Shown here one piece after another: positions 56,111-64,000 of a stretch of DNA of 64,000 nt. How positions within the stretch are numbered: position 1 is the first letter of the stretch; every line of letters starts with the position of its first letter. Under the pieces are notes generated by a model, which did no database searches, was not told the origin of the DNA, and worked only from the letters and a program-made list of their open reading frames with translations. The DNA is from Ignavibacteria bacterium (lineage in GTDB: Bacteria > Bacteroidota > Ignavibacteria > Tepidaquicellales > Tepidaquicellaceae): the NCBI GenBank assembly GCA_016929695.1, contig JAFGII010000044.1, positions 27,245 through 91,244 on the forward strand, in the 5' to 3' direction. Both the position numbers and the translations under genes were made by a program.

Positions 56111-59092
56111 TTATTTTATGAGTTTGTAGGTGGAGATGAAGAGGTCTTTATTCCGGTTGACGGCGTCTTCATTGCCATAGACGCAGATGTAGTTCTGTGA
56201 AATCATTTTTTCGACGAGTGATGCGAAGTTTCTGATGTCGTCTGCAGTGACTGACAGGACTTCATCTCTTTCATTTTGAAGATTTTCCTTTGTTGTTTTT
56301 TCGAGGAACATTCTGAAAGCGCGGCTGCCTTCCTGATTAGGAGTCATAGGCAAGTCCATTCTTGCAACGGTACCGATAATATATCTTGTCATATCGGTAT
56401 TATCCGCATTAAAATTTTTCAGATAATCTATTGCGCCCCTGAAATTTTCAAAAGTTTTTTCCAGATTCGGGTCTCTGTAGGACGAAAATATAATTTGTCC
56501 GTTCGGAGATATACCGCTGACACCGCCGTATGCACCGCCGATAACTCTGATAGTATTATAGAGATAGTCTCTGTGCAGAATCTGATTCAGCACGCGGAGT
56601 TTTCCGTTCCAGTTAATTCCGAGTTTATTAAAATCGTAGCCCTGAATAACATACTGGACTTTCGAAGCGGTCAGGAAGCCTTCATTTTTTTTCTCCGGTT
56701 TGAAATCCCATTTTTTATAATCCGGCGCACCTGACTGTTTGATTTTATAAAGACCGAAATTAGATTCAAGGTTACCGATATCTTTTCCTTCTGCAGTAAC
56801 GAGGAGTATCAAGTTATCCTTATTGAACAACAAATCCGCAGTTTTCCCAAGAGCGGCAGAAATTTCATCGAATTTTGCATCGAAATTTTTTGTGAGGTCA
56901 CTGATAAACCAATAATATTCCAATCCGTTCGTATATTCATCGAACTGTCCCTGATTTGTAAAATATGATTTCAGTCTGGTAATTGCATACGGATATCCGT
57001 TTGATTTAACATTTGCTTCGAGGTTAGACTGCAATCTAACAAGCAATGATTTAATTCTTTCCTTATCGTCATATTTCGTATTTAAAATAATTTCGCTTGC
57101 GAGTTCGAGCATCCGAGCAATTTTATAATTCATTGCTTTGGAACTGACGATAAATTTCGGAATAAGATTTTCATCTTTCTGATTTTCGAGGAATGCAGAT
57201 AAAGATGCAGAAAAACCGCCTGTATGAATATTCAGATTTTTCTCGAGTTCACCGTAAGAATAATTTTCAGTAGAAAGACTTCCGATAAGTTCGGCGAGCA
57301 GGGGAGCATACTGAATATATTCTTGCGGCAAAACGCGCAGGTCAAAAATCTGCTGCATATAGACAACATTATTAGTAAAGACATCATACTTAAACGCGGG
57401 GATACCCGATATACGTCCCTGTTCAATTTCATAGAATTTTACTTTCGGTTCAATATCCTTTAAATCGAGCAGGGGAATAGACGCTAGTGCTTCCTTTGAA
57501 TCTTCTTCTTTCTGATATTTAATCAGGTCATTAGTTTCCTTAACGAGATTTTCAATTTCCGAATCGGAAAGACTTTTCTTATATTCCTCAAGTTTCTTTC
57601 TGGTCTCTTCATTTTTCTTCGATTCGAGACCGGGTTCAGGTTCCAGAACAGAAAGCAGGGCGTGATTATTTCTCACAAGATATTCATCAATAACGGATTC
57701 GAGATAGCCGTTTGCAATATCCGATTTCAGTTCATCGAGAACCTTCTCATATTCAAGAGTAAGGAACGGGTCATCGGCATAGAGCCATCCTTTTGAAGAG
57801 CGGAAAGCATAGGAGAGTCCGAGTTGTGAACTATTCATTTCTTTTTCCTGAAACTCGAGTCTATTGAAAGAGCCTTCTACGGCTTCTTTATCCAGTCCAT
57901 TTTTAGCAGCATTATGGAACTCCTGCAAAATAATATCCCTGAATTTATTTTTATCCGACGCATTGGCATTCTGAACCTCAATGGAAAAAATATTCTGCTG
58001 ATAGTCATAGAAGTCGAATGTAATTTCCTTTCCGACTCCTGCCGCTTCGAGGGCTTTTCTGATTCGTGCAGTTTCCTGTTCGATTAACACATCGCCGATA
58101 ATATAAAGTGCGTAAGAAAGTTTTTGGTTTTTATTCTCGCCTGTTACAAAACTAAGAGCGAGGAAAGTCTGGTCATCGGTATTAGCTCCTTCGGTAACAG
58201 AATAAGTACCTCTGACTTCTTTAATTTGATTAAAAGGTTTCTGAAGCGGGAATACAACTTCCGCGCCCGAGCGTGTATAATTTTTAAGATAGTTATCATT
58301 AATAAATTTCAGTTCCTCATTCAGGTCAGCATCGCCATAGACAACAATATAACTATTTGACGGATGATAATATTTCCTGTGATAATCGAGGAATGCCTCA
58401 TAAGTCAGTTCGGGAATAGAGGCAGGATATCCGCCTGAAGAAAATCTATAGGGACTTTCGGGAAAAAGATTTTTAGTAATCATAAAACTCAATTCTCTTT
58501 CCGGACTCGAAAAGGCACCTTTCATTTCGTTATATACGATACCGTTATAGACGATAGGGTCATCTTTCGAAGTCAGTTTATGATGCCAGCCCTCCTGTTT
58601 CAAAATGCGCGGGTCATTATAAATATTCGGATTAAAGACCGCATCGAGATAGACGTCCATCAGATTGAAATAGTCTTTATAATTCATACTTGCGACGGGA
58701 TACATAGTTCTGTCGGCACCTGTAAAGGCATTAATAAAAGTATTAAGCGAGCCCTTAACGAGTACGTCGAACGGGCTTTTCACCGGAAACTTTTTTGAGC
58801 CGTTCAGAACGCAATGTTCCATTATGTGGGGGAATCCCGCATCTGATTCGGGATTTGTTTTGAATGAAATTCCGAATGTTTTATTGGCATCAGCGGAAGC
58901 AATTTTCATAAGCGTTGCGCCGCTTGGTTCGTGTTCAAACAGGTAGCATTCCGCATTTACTTCCTTAACGAATTTTTTTTCGATTAATTTAAAGCCGTGA
59001 TAGGATTTTCCCGGTTCATAGGACTGCGAATATCCGTTTGAAAATCCTATAACCGCAAGTGCAAAAATCAGCAGAGTTATAATTTTTTTCAT
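56111..59092 (-). CDS. M16C-family metallopeptidase (PreP-like)
   Basis: This 993-residue protein has a signal peptide (MKKIITLLIFALAVIGFSNG, cleavage near YSQS). The inverted zinc motif is HIMEH at 89-93, and the third ligand probably lies in YNEMKGAFSS. The two M16 halves are joined by a helical hinge (about 470-540), as in mitochondrial PreP and Cym1. It likely degrades short peptides in the periplasm. It lies 25 bp after the paralogous M2/M3-like peptidase gene. Confidence 0.93.
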   Translation of the reverse strand: MKKIITLLIFALAVIGFSNGYSQSYEPGKSYHGFKLIEKKFVKEVNAECYLFEHEPSGATLMKIASADANKTFGISFKTNPESDAGFPHIMEHCVLNGSKKFPVKSPFDVLVKGSLNTFINAFTGADRTMYPVASMNYKDYFNLMDVYLDAVFNPNIYNDPRILKQEGWHHKLTSKDDPIVYNGIVYNEMKGAFSSPERELSFMITKNLFPESPYRFSSGGYPASIPELTYEAFLDYHRKYYHPSNSYIVVYGDADLNEELKFINDNYLKNYTRSGAEVVFPLQKPFNQIKEVRGTYSVTEGANTDDQTFLALSFVTGENKNQKLSYALYIIGDVLIEQETARIRKALEAAGVGKEITFDFYDYQQNIFSIEVQNANASDKNKFRDIILQEFHNAAKNGLDKEAVEGSFNRLEFQEKEMNSSQLGLSYAFRSSKGWLYADDPFLTLEYEKVLDELKSDIANGYLESVIDEYLVRNNHALLSVLEPEPGLESKKNEETRKKLEEYKKSLSDSEIENLVKETNDLIKYQKEEDSKEALASIPLLDLKDIEPKVKFYEIEQGRISGIPAFKYDVFTNNVVYMQQIFDLRVLPQEYIQYAPLLAELIGSLSTENYSYGELEKNLNIHTGGFSASLSAFLENQKDENLIPKFIVSSKAMNYKIARMLELASEIILNTKYDDKERIKSLLVRLQSNLEANVKSNGYPYAITRLKSYFTNQGQFDEYTNGLEYYWFISDLTKNFDAKFDEISAALGKTADLLFNKDNLILLVTAEGKDIGNLESNFGLYKIKQSGAPDYKKWDFKPEKKNEGFLTASKVQYVIQGYDFNKLGINWNGKLRVLNQILHRDYLYNTIRVIGGAYGGVSGISPNGQIIFSSYRDPNLEKTFENFRGAIDYLKNFNADNTDMTRYIIGTVARMDLPMTPNQEGSRAFRMFLEKTTKENLQNERDEVLSVTADDIRNFASLVEKMISQNYICVYGNEDAVNRNKDLFISTYKLIK

Positions 59093-59117
59093 AATAATAT
59101 AATTTAAATTTGTAAAT

Positions 59118-60638
59118 TCAGTTTAAAAGACCAAGTGATTTAAAATATCCTTCCACATCCAGTTCACTGCCCGTAGCATCAAACAAAATTTTCTTCCAGT
59201 CTTTAGCGACTCCGTATTTATAGAAATTTTCGATCATAAATTTTGAAACTTCCTTATTGTTAACATAATTCTCTCCGAATTTTTCCCTGAGAGTTTTATG
59301 AACCTGATAAGAAATAACATCGGCAATTGTATAATTCTGCAAATAGCAGGGATAGTCAATATACAAAGTATTTAAAAGAGAGTATTGCCTGCTCATAAAA
59401 TCGTCAGTTTTAAACACTTTTTTAAAGAGTTTTTTTACTACATCAATATGATTTTCTTCTTCATTCCTGTAAATCTCAATTTCCGCGAGAATAGCATACA
59501 AATTATATCTCATCCAGACGGCAGAAGAGAATTTATCAATGTTCACCTGTTTCCTTATTTCTTCATCGGTGAGATTAGTATATTGGTCCAGCCAGTCCGG
59601 ATGTTTAAGAAAATCAGCCATAGTCACCGCCATACCTTCATAAAAAGCCGGCGGGTCATTTCCGAAACACCATTCATAACCTTTCAGAATTGCGGATTCG
59701 GATTTAGTAAATGCTCCATGCAGACCGTGACCGAGTTCATGCATAAAGGCAGAAAAATTTATTCCCGGAACCATTATAACTCTGAAATCCGCGGGAATTT
59801 TTACACCGATGCAGTTTCCGCCGAAATCCGCTTCCTTAACAACGAATCTGATTGGAATCGAATCATAATTAATACCTATCCCGGCAATAGTTTCCCGCAT
59901 AATTAAAAAATTACTGTCCATTGAATATTCAGGATTATATCCTCTTTTCAGATATTTCATCACATCACGAAATTTTACGGAATCTTTTTCTTCTTTAATT
60001 TTTGCGAGCAGTTCATTATAGACAGGTTCGGTTTTTTCCTCGATGATTTTCGTAAAATCTTTAAACCATTGATGACCGATGCCGTAATAATCGAGCAAGT
60101 AATCCGCATAATTTTCATAGCCGAGCATTCTTGCTTTTTTATTTCTTAATTTCATTAATTCTTTCACCCGGTTTTCCAGTTCGGCATTTGCCGAAGAATC
60201 ATCTTCATTTCTGTTTCTCAATGCTTCCAGCAGGTATGTTGTTTTCTCGCGGACTTCAGAGTCGAGTTCAATCTTAGTTCCTTCAATAATATTATTATAC
60301 ACAAACACTCTGCGTTTCAGGATTTCATCTTCGATTGAACTTTCATTTTTATTCCAGTAGTCAATATTTTCAATAAATTCGTTATCCTGCAGGAAGGCGT
60401 TCATTTTTTCTTTAGGGGTTTTCAGGTCTGCTTCATCTTCCATAGAGTAGAGGTTCCAGGTTTGTGTACCGTATTCGATGCAGATATTTTCATAAACCGA
60501 GTCCTTAGAATCGAGATAAATTTTCAAATCATTTACGTTGCCAACAGATTGAGCACTTGTAACAAACGGAAACAGGCACAAAACAAAAATGCATATTACG
60601 ATAACGCATTTTTTAGGGGACAGCGACGAATTTATCAT
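59118..60638 (-). CDS. M2/M3-like zinc metallopeptidase, secreted
   Basis: This 506-residue protein has a signal peptide (about residues 10-29, cleaved near SAQS). The zinc motif is HELGHGLHGAF and the third ligand lies in FYEGMAVTMADFL. It resembles the 54178 product in overall layout (helical N-terminal region, late IADVISYQVHKTLREKFG) but lacks a lipobox. It heads the run that leads into the M16C gene. The substrate is probably oligopeptides. Confidence 0.82.
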   Translation of the reverse strand: MINSSLSPKKCVIVICIFVLCLFPFVTSAQSVGNVNDLKIYLDSKDSVYENICIEYGTQTWNLYSMEDEADLKTPKEKMNAFLQDNEFIENIDYWNKNESSIEDEILKRRVFVYNNIIEGTKIELDSEVREKTTYLLEALRNRNEDDSSANAELENRVKELMKLRNKKARMLGYENYADYLLDYYGIGHQWFKDFTKIIEEKTEPVYNELLAKIKEEKDSVKFRDVMKYLKRGYNPEYSMDSNFLIMRETIAGIGINYDSIPIRFVVKEADFGGNCIGVKIPADFRVIMVPGINFSAFMHELGHGLHGAFTKSESAILKGYEWCFGNDPPAFYEGMAVTMADFLKHPDWLDQYTNLTDEEIRKQVNIDKFSSAVWMRYNLYAILAEIEIYRNEEENHIDVVKKLFKKVFKTDDFMSRQYSLLNTLYIDYPCYLQNYTIADVISYQVHKTLREKFGENYVNNKEVSKFMIENFYKYGVAKDWKKILFDATGSELDVEGYFKSLGLLN

Positions 60639-60761
60639 AAAAATTTTATTTATATTAAGGAATTAATTTGTACAAAATAAATTAATTAGAATGAAAATTC
60701 TATGAAGAATGATTTGATTATTTAACGGATTTTTCGGGTAATTGTTGCATACAAAGTTATA

Positions 60762-60825
60762 AGTGACAAAGTGACAAAGTTACAAGGAGACAAGGTGACA
60801 ATGAGACAAGGAGACAGGAAGACAA
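60762..60825. repeat. degenerate 8-bp tandem repeat
   Basis: Eight tandem 8-bp units follow the pattern RGWGACAA. The first two are identical (AGTGACAA) and the others vary at one to three positions (for example GGAGACAA, TGAGACAA). It has a strong purine bias on the plus strand. Confidence 0.85.
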
Positions 60826-60871
60826 GTGAAAATCAAGTATTAAGAATATTGCACGCTGAACACGCTGAATT

Positions 60872-60899
60872 GCGGAATCTCGCGGATACAAGTATTACG
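60872..60899 (+). repeat. dispersed repeat, copy 2
   Basis: GCGGAATC-TCGCGGA-TACAAGTATTACG matches the sequence at 14649-14677 on the opposite strand, with changes only in the centre. It lies just right of the 8-bp tandem repeat. Confidence 0.6.
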
Positions 60900-61041
60900 T
60901 ATCAGATTCACAGAATACACGGAATAAACACGGAACATATTTAATGTTAAATGTTCAATTTAAAATGTTGAACTATAATATATTGGTTTCGGTTAATGCG
61001 GTTCATTTAATCGAAAACATAAACGTAATTTTTCCTTGTTA

Positions 61042-61095
61042 TTTTACTAAATATATATTTATAACATAATTGATAATATATTATATTTAGTAAAA
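61042..61095. promoter_or_regulatory. 14-bp inverted repeat, probable operator
   Basis: TTTTACTAAATATA (61042-61055) and TATATTTAGTAAAA (61082-61095) are perfectly complementary with a 26-bp spacer. A TATATTTA -7-like box overlaps the left arm (61054-61061). The element ends at the first in-frame codons of the AbiEi-like gene. AbiEi antitoxins are known to bind inverted repeats in their own promoter, so auto-repression is a reasonable inference. Confidence 0.5.
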
Positions 61096-61166
61096 ATTTA
61101 ATAAAATTCCGGACATTAGAACTTCTTCCTTATTTCAGGGTTGAAGATGTCGCTGATTTACTCGAC

Positions 61167-61679
61167 ATGAAATTACCGTCAGCCCGAGTATTTTGCTCAA
61201 GATATTCAAAAAAAGAACTGCTGATTAAATTAAAAAATAATTATTATACTACAAAACAGAAGTTAGAAAATATAACTAATGAAGAATTATTCTCCATTGC
61301 CAACATTTTACAGGAACCTTCATATATATCTTTTATGACCGGATTGGCATATTACGGAACAACAAGTCAGGTACAGAGAAATTTTATTGAAAGTGCATCC
61401 GTAAAACGTTCAATCAAATATGAATCCGGCGGAATTCTTTTTAAATACTACAAACTGAATAAGAAATATTATCTAGATTTTGAACGAAAAAACAATCTTT
61501 TTATTGCCTCACAGGGGAAGTGTTTTTTGGATGCAGTTTATCTTTTTTCGTTCGGGAAATACAAATTAGATTTTTCGTCGTTGAACTTAGAGAAACTGGA
61601 AAAAAAAAGATTATTAATACTATTAAAAAATTATCCTTTGAAAACAAGAAAAATTGTGAAGAAAATATGCAGGATTTAA
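61167..61679 (+). CDS. AbiEi-like antitoxin, N-terminus probably incomplete as called
   Basis: 170 residues from the first ATG. The body matches the AbiEi/type IV antitoxin layout: LQEPSYISFMTGLAYYGTTS, VQRNFIESASVKRSIKY, and FGKYKLDFSSLNLEKL with a basic end. The same frame stays open upstream to 61080 and encodes RTLELLPYFRVEDVADLLD, which looks like the front of the winged-helix domain. No ATG, GTG or TTG is available there, so either an unusual start (ATT at 61080) or a lost start codon applies. The AbiEii nucleotidyltransferase toxin that normally follows is missing. Confidence 0.65.
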   Translation: MKLPSARVFCSRYSKKELLIKLKNNYYTTKQKLENITNEELFSIANILQEPSYISFMTGLAYYGTTSQVQRNFIESASVKRSIKYESGGILFKYYKLNKKYYLDFERKNNLFIASQGKCFLDAVYLFSFGKYKLDFSSLNLEKLEKKRLLILLKNYPLKTRKIVKKICRI

Positions 61680-61695
61680 TAAAGCAGGAACAGTT

Positions 61696-62123
61696 ATGAA
61701 ACCTTTTTTACTAAAAACGGGTTTTGTAGAGGAGCATTAGGTAGTTTGCAGGCAATTTGGTTTAAAAGACAAATATTAGAAAACAAACAAAAATTTACCA
61801 GTCTTTTAAAACTTATTTGTGATGATAATATGCCAATTGATAAAAGAATTGACTTAGCGTTAAATGTTAAATATTCTTTGCCTGGAATTAAGATAGGATT
61901 TATTTCAAAAGTTTTAACCATACATAATCCTAAAGAATATTTCGTGAACAATGACAAATTTGTTGATGTAATAAAGAGATTTGGACTAACTATTCCAAAA
62001 TGAATTTCAGAAGGAAAAAAATATGAGTTAACAAGAAATATTCTTAAAGACATATTATATAAAACAAATATTGACAATTTTGCGACCTTTGATTTATGGG
62101 TTGCATTGACCAAGAAAATATAA
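61696..62123 (+). pseudogene. frameshifted gene of unknown function
   Basis: The ATG at 61696 opens a frame (MKPF) that becomes GFCRGALGSLQAIWF if one T is added to the T6 tract at 61704-61709. That frame continues through NMPIDKRIDLALNVKYSLPG and IHNPKEYFVNNDKF to a TGA at 62001. It goes on past the TGA as ISEGKKYELTRNILKDILYK and ends at TAA 62121. One frameshift and one stop in about 140 codons suggest a decaying gene, or base-calling errors in a homopolymer. I do not recognise the family with certainty. Confidence 0.6.
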
Positions 62124-62170
62124 ACTTAACTTGACGACAGACACCAAAGAAAGAACAGCAGCAGATAACA

Positions 62171-62282
62171 GCACATTTGCAATAGGCGGGGTTTCGTGCT
62201 CCGCAGACAGTTTTGTGGTTACAGAAAGTTTGGTTCTCCACATCAACATTTGTGCTGAAAAGCCCGCCCATCGCAAATCTGC
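62171..62282. repeat. large imperfect palindrome, attC-like (1)
   Basis: Outer arms 62173-62190 and 62263-62280 (18 nt each) pair with three mismatches, including GGCGGG/CCCGCC. Inside lies a second TGTGG/CCACA pairing. The size (about 110 bp), the bulged double-stem form and the position between small ORFs resemble integron attC sites. The canonical GTTRRRY core was not found. Confidence 0.45.
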
Positions 62283-62364
62283 AAAACGTTAACGGTTATG
62301 CTATGGCGACCATGCAAATTTGAATAGATTATATTAAACAAACATATAACTAAAAAGGAATAAA

Positions 62365-62931
62365 ATGAAACGAGGAACATTTATTTTATCGGCACTTGCT
62401 CTCTTTCCATTGAGTATTTTTGCTAAAATCAAAACCAACATTTTTATGAGAACAGAAAAAGGATTCAAAGTAAAGGCAGGTGAAGCCAGATTTGGTGAAC
62501 ACTACAAAATGAAGGGCGTCACCCTAAATATCTTAGACATAAAAATTTCCGGAACTGACACTGAAAATGATTTAGCTGTGTTTGAGCAAACCGGGCTTAC
62601 TCCAAACGGAGGACCTCCATTGCATATTCACCCATTTCAAGACGAGTGGTTTTATGTCATTGAAGGAGAGTATTTATTTCAAGTAGGTGACGACAAATAT
62701 CAAATGAAATCAGGCGACACAATTTTTCTTCCAAGAAATGTACAACACGCCTTCATACAGTTGACAGAAAAAGGGAAGATGATAGTTTCTTATTTGCCAT
62801 CAGGAAAGATGGAAGCATTTTTTAAGGTTACTGACAAATGGACATCTCCACCGACAAATGAAGAAATCGAAAAAGTTTTTGCAGACCATGACATGAAAGT
62901 TGTTGGCGCACCACTGAAAGCTGATAACTAA
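62365..62931 (+). CDS. cupin-domain protein
   Basis: This 188-residue protein starts with a signal peptide (MKRGTFILSALALFPLSIFA). A cupin_2 barrel follows, with motif 1 in PLHIHPFQDEWFYVIEGE (the metal-binding His-x-His and Glu) and motif 2 in SGDTIFLPRNVQHAF. Function is not fixed by this fold; it could be an isomerase, dioxygenase or binding protein. An AAAGGAA site precedes the ATG. It lies after one attC-like palindrome and 43 bp before the SnoaL-like gene, so the pair may be one cassette. Confidence 0.85.
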   Translation: MKRGTFILSALALFPLSIFAKIKTNIFMRTEKGFKVKAGEARFGEHYKMKGVTLNILDIKISGTDTENDLAVFEQTGLTPNGGPPLHIHPFQDEWFYVIEGEYLFQVGDDKYQMKSGDTIFLPRNVQHAFIQLTEKGKMIVSYLPSGKMEAFFKVTDKWTSPPTNEEIEKVFADHDMKVVGAPLKADN

Positions 62932-62974
62932 TATAATGCATGAATTCAAATAACCTTAAAAAAAGAGAAATATT

Positions 62975-63421
62975 ATGAAAACCAACGAAGAACTATTTCG
63001 AATCCTTATTGAAGAAGGATTCAGTAATGGTAATGTAACTGTATTTGACACTTATTCTTCACCGGATTTTGTGGAACATCAGTATGGATTTAATCCTCCT
63101 AATGTTGAGGGGGTTAAAAAAGCAATCATAAATCTTCATGATGCATTTCCCGATTTTACTTTGAAAATTGAGGACCTGATTATAGAGGGCGATAAAGTAT
63201 GGGGACGAATGACAGGTCGTGGAACTCATAAAAGACAATTCGGACCATTGCCTCCGACCGGTAAAACATTTGAAATTACAGTAATAGATATTATGCGCTT
63301 CAAAGATGGGAAACTTATAGAACACTGGGGAGTTCCTGACCGATTAGCATTAATGGAACAACTTGGTATGAAACCACCCCCTAAGGTTATAATGAAAATA
63401 ATAAGTTTCCTGCGTAGATAG
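62975..63421 (+). CDS. SnoaL-like ester cyclase-family protein
   Basis: This 148-residue protein has the alpha+beta cone fold of SnoaL/NTF2-like proteins. Typical segments are SSPDFVEHQYGFNPPNVEGV, FPDFTLKIEDLIIEGDKVWG and IMRFKDGKLIEHWGVPDRLA. Homologues range from polyketide cyclases to proteins of unknown role. It is cytosolic, with an AGAGAAA-type leader. It shares the cassette-like interval with the cupin gene, and a second attC-like palindrome follows 50 bp later. Confidence 0.88.
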   Translation: MKTNEELFRILIEEGFSNGNVTVFDTYSSPDFVEHQYGFNPPNVEGVKKAIINLHDAFPDFTLKIEDLIIEGDKVWGRMTGRGTHKRQFGPLPPTGKTFEITVIDIMRFKDGKLIEHWGVPDRLALMEQLGMKPPPKVIMKIISFLRR

Positions 63422-63472
63422 ATTTATTAAAATTAGCCTATACGCAAATATAAAAGCACGAACCGCTAACAA

Positions 63473-63581
63473 CGTGTATGTGCAATAACTGGTGAAGTGG
63501 TAAATAAAAGGTCAGTGCATCTAATAAACTTTGTGCTAAACGGAAAGGAAAGTGCTTCTTATCCGCTACTGCACATACACG
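63473..63581. repeat. large imperfect palindrome, attC-like (2)
   Basis: Outer arms CGTGTATGTGCA (63473-63484) and TGCACATACACG (63570-63581) are perfectly complementary. They are followed inward by a bulged second pairing (ATAACTGG near 63485 with CCGCTA near 63563). CGCTAACAACG precedes the left arm, resembling an attC R'' box in form. The 109-bp size and location beside a small ORF match palindrome 1. Confidence 0.5.
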
Positions 63582-63624
63582 CAAACCGACTGCGAAAGTA
63601 ATCTAGTATTTTTAAGAAAAACAA

Positions 63625-63864
63625 ATGGAACAATTCATTATAATGAGTTTGTTCAAACAAGCAGTAATGCAAAGTAATGTTGAGTCAAGATTAAGAACTA
63701 TAAGATATATAATTCTATCAATGGGTTCATATATGACAAGTAAAGGAAATCAGCGAATATTGAAGTTGTCCTTAGTTATGAAACAAAGAAAATATTTTAT
63801 CGGATTGTGGGAAAATAGTTGTAATATTTCTTTGCCGATATATTTAAATTATGTTTTCAAATGA
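63625..63864 (+). pseudogene. transposase C-terminal remnant (IS1380-like?)
   Basis: This 79-codon ORF contains VESRLRTIRYIILSMGSYMT followed by NQRILKLSLVMKQRKYFIGL. A basic Arg/Ile-rich end of this kind recalls the C-terminus of IS1380-family DDE transposases in Bacteroidota. The catalytic parts are missing, so it would be a truncated remnant. The assignment rests on pattern memory only. Confidence 0.4.
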
Positions 63865-63916
63865 CAATTTTGGGATAAATAAATCAGAGAAAAGTTTAAT
63901 AGGTTCCAACGCAGGA

Positions 63917-63931
63917 GAGACTGTGTGAAAA
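63917..63931. mobile_element. possible left end of an insertion sequence
   Basis: GAGACTGTGTGAAAA resembles IS terminal repeats of the GAGACTGTCTGAAAA style seen in IS1182-like elements. A short ORF start with a transposase-like N-terminus follows at 63977. The right end is outside the window. Confidence 0.35.
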
Positions 63932-63976
63932 CGAATAATTCATTTTATTTGTTATAGTTATAAACAAACACAAACA

Positions 63977-64000
63977 ATGCGATACAAAGAAGGCTTTCAA
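63977..64000 (+). CDS. start of a probable transposase (partial)
   Basis: Eight codons (MRYKEGFQ) lie at the window edge. A MRYxxG start is common in IS1182-family transposases. With the terminal-repeat-like sequence 45 bp before it, an insertion sequence probably begins here and continues past the window. The evidence is short, so this is tentative. Confidence 0.35.

Larger units (their letters stand above)
60639..61079. other. repeat-rich gene-free stretch
   Basis: About 440 bp carries an 8-bp tandem repeat (60762-60825), a dispersed repeat (60872-60899) and several short decayed repeats such as CACGCTGAA and ACACGGAA. No ORF was seen. The left arm of an inverted repeat (61042-61055) lies at its right end. 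It marks the left edge of the accessory region. Confidence 0.7.

Noticed and set aside
60762..60825. Short repeated units considered as a CRISPR array
   Set aside because: The units are contiguous, only 8 bp long, degenerate and have no spacers; no cas gene is present.
61694..62113. Minus-strand ORF of 139 codons
   Set aside because: It lies opposite the frameshifted plus-strand gene, has low-complexity hydrophobic content and no family pattern.

Overview
The window is about 64 kb of low-GC bacterial chromosome. Several features point to the Bacteroidota/Ignavibacteria branch. The housekeeping sigma factor is the short Bacteroidota form without regions 1.1 and NCR. Several promoters fit a TTG-N19..21-TAnnTTTR pattern, close to the Bacteroidota -33/-7 consensus. 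Secreted proteins carry lamin-tail and FlgD-like C-terminal domains, and an OmpA protein carries TSP3 calcium repeats. Many genes nevertheless have AGGAG-type Shine-Dalgarno sites. Pyruvate:ferredoxin oxidoreductase together with Pta/AckA implies anaerobic or fermentative carbon flow, and a Tat-type superoxide dismutase implies some oxygen exposure. Species assignment is not possible from sequence reading alone.

Layout. 0-2.7 kb: 3' end of rpsJ, then rplC-rplD-rplW, followed unexpectedly by the primary sigma factor gene instead of rplB. 2.8-7.5 kb: a polysaccharide deacetylase lipoprotein, a TMTC-like membrane TPR protein and a secreted lamin-tail protein. 7.8-11.9 kb (minus): pyrimidine-nucleoside phosphorylase, lipoprotein nuclease, GuaB and a BI-1 membrane protein. 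12-16.7 kb: ComEC, a small conserved protein, an Acg-like nitroreductase and an ICMT-like methyltransferase. 16.8-27.7 kb: pta-ackA, an 800-bp gene-free stretch with a probable minus-strand small RNA, then nifJ (PFOR), a DHOD-like flavoprotein and two different glutamine synthetases. 27.7-30.8 kb (minus): DUF3298 lipoprotein, YigZ, Pcm and the diadenylate cyclase CdaA. 31-37.2 kb (plus): enolase, ScpA-ScpB, RluB-like, LysS and a PAP2 phosphatase. 37.3-44.3 kb (minus): DinB-like, QueE, DUF3108, GT9, ferredoxin, lipoproteins, superoxide dismutase, IscA-like and IscS. 44.5-51.9 kb: OmpA-TSP3, CLC antiporter, two unknown coupled genes, UPF0158, tRNA-Glu and an acyl-ACP thioesterase. 52-60.6 kb (minus): a small lipoprotein, an MFSD1-like transporter, two gluzincin peptidases and an M16C peptidase, which together look like a peptide-utilisation module.

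From 60.6 kb to the end the DNA changes character. It holds an 8-bp degenerate tandem repeat, a dispersed repeat, an AbiEi-like antitoxin behind a 14-bp inverted repeat, a frameshifted gene, and small genes (cupin, SnoaL-like) between large imperfect palindromes that resemble integron attC sites. It ends in a transposase remnant and the probable edge of a further insertion sequence. I read this as an accessory or cassette region. The best candidates for something undescribed are the attC-like palindromes at 62.2 and 63.5 kb, the orphan small RNA at 19.28-19.43 kb and the unknown coupled gene pair at 48.5-50.2 kb.
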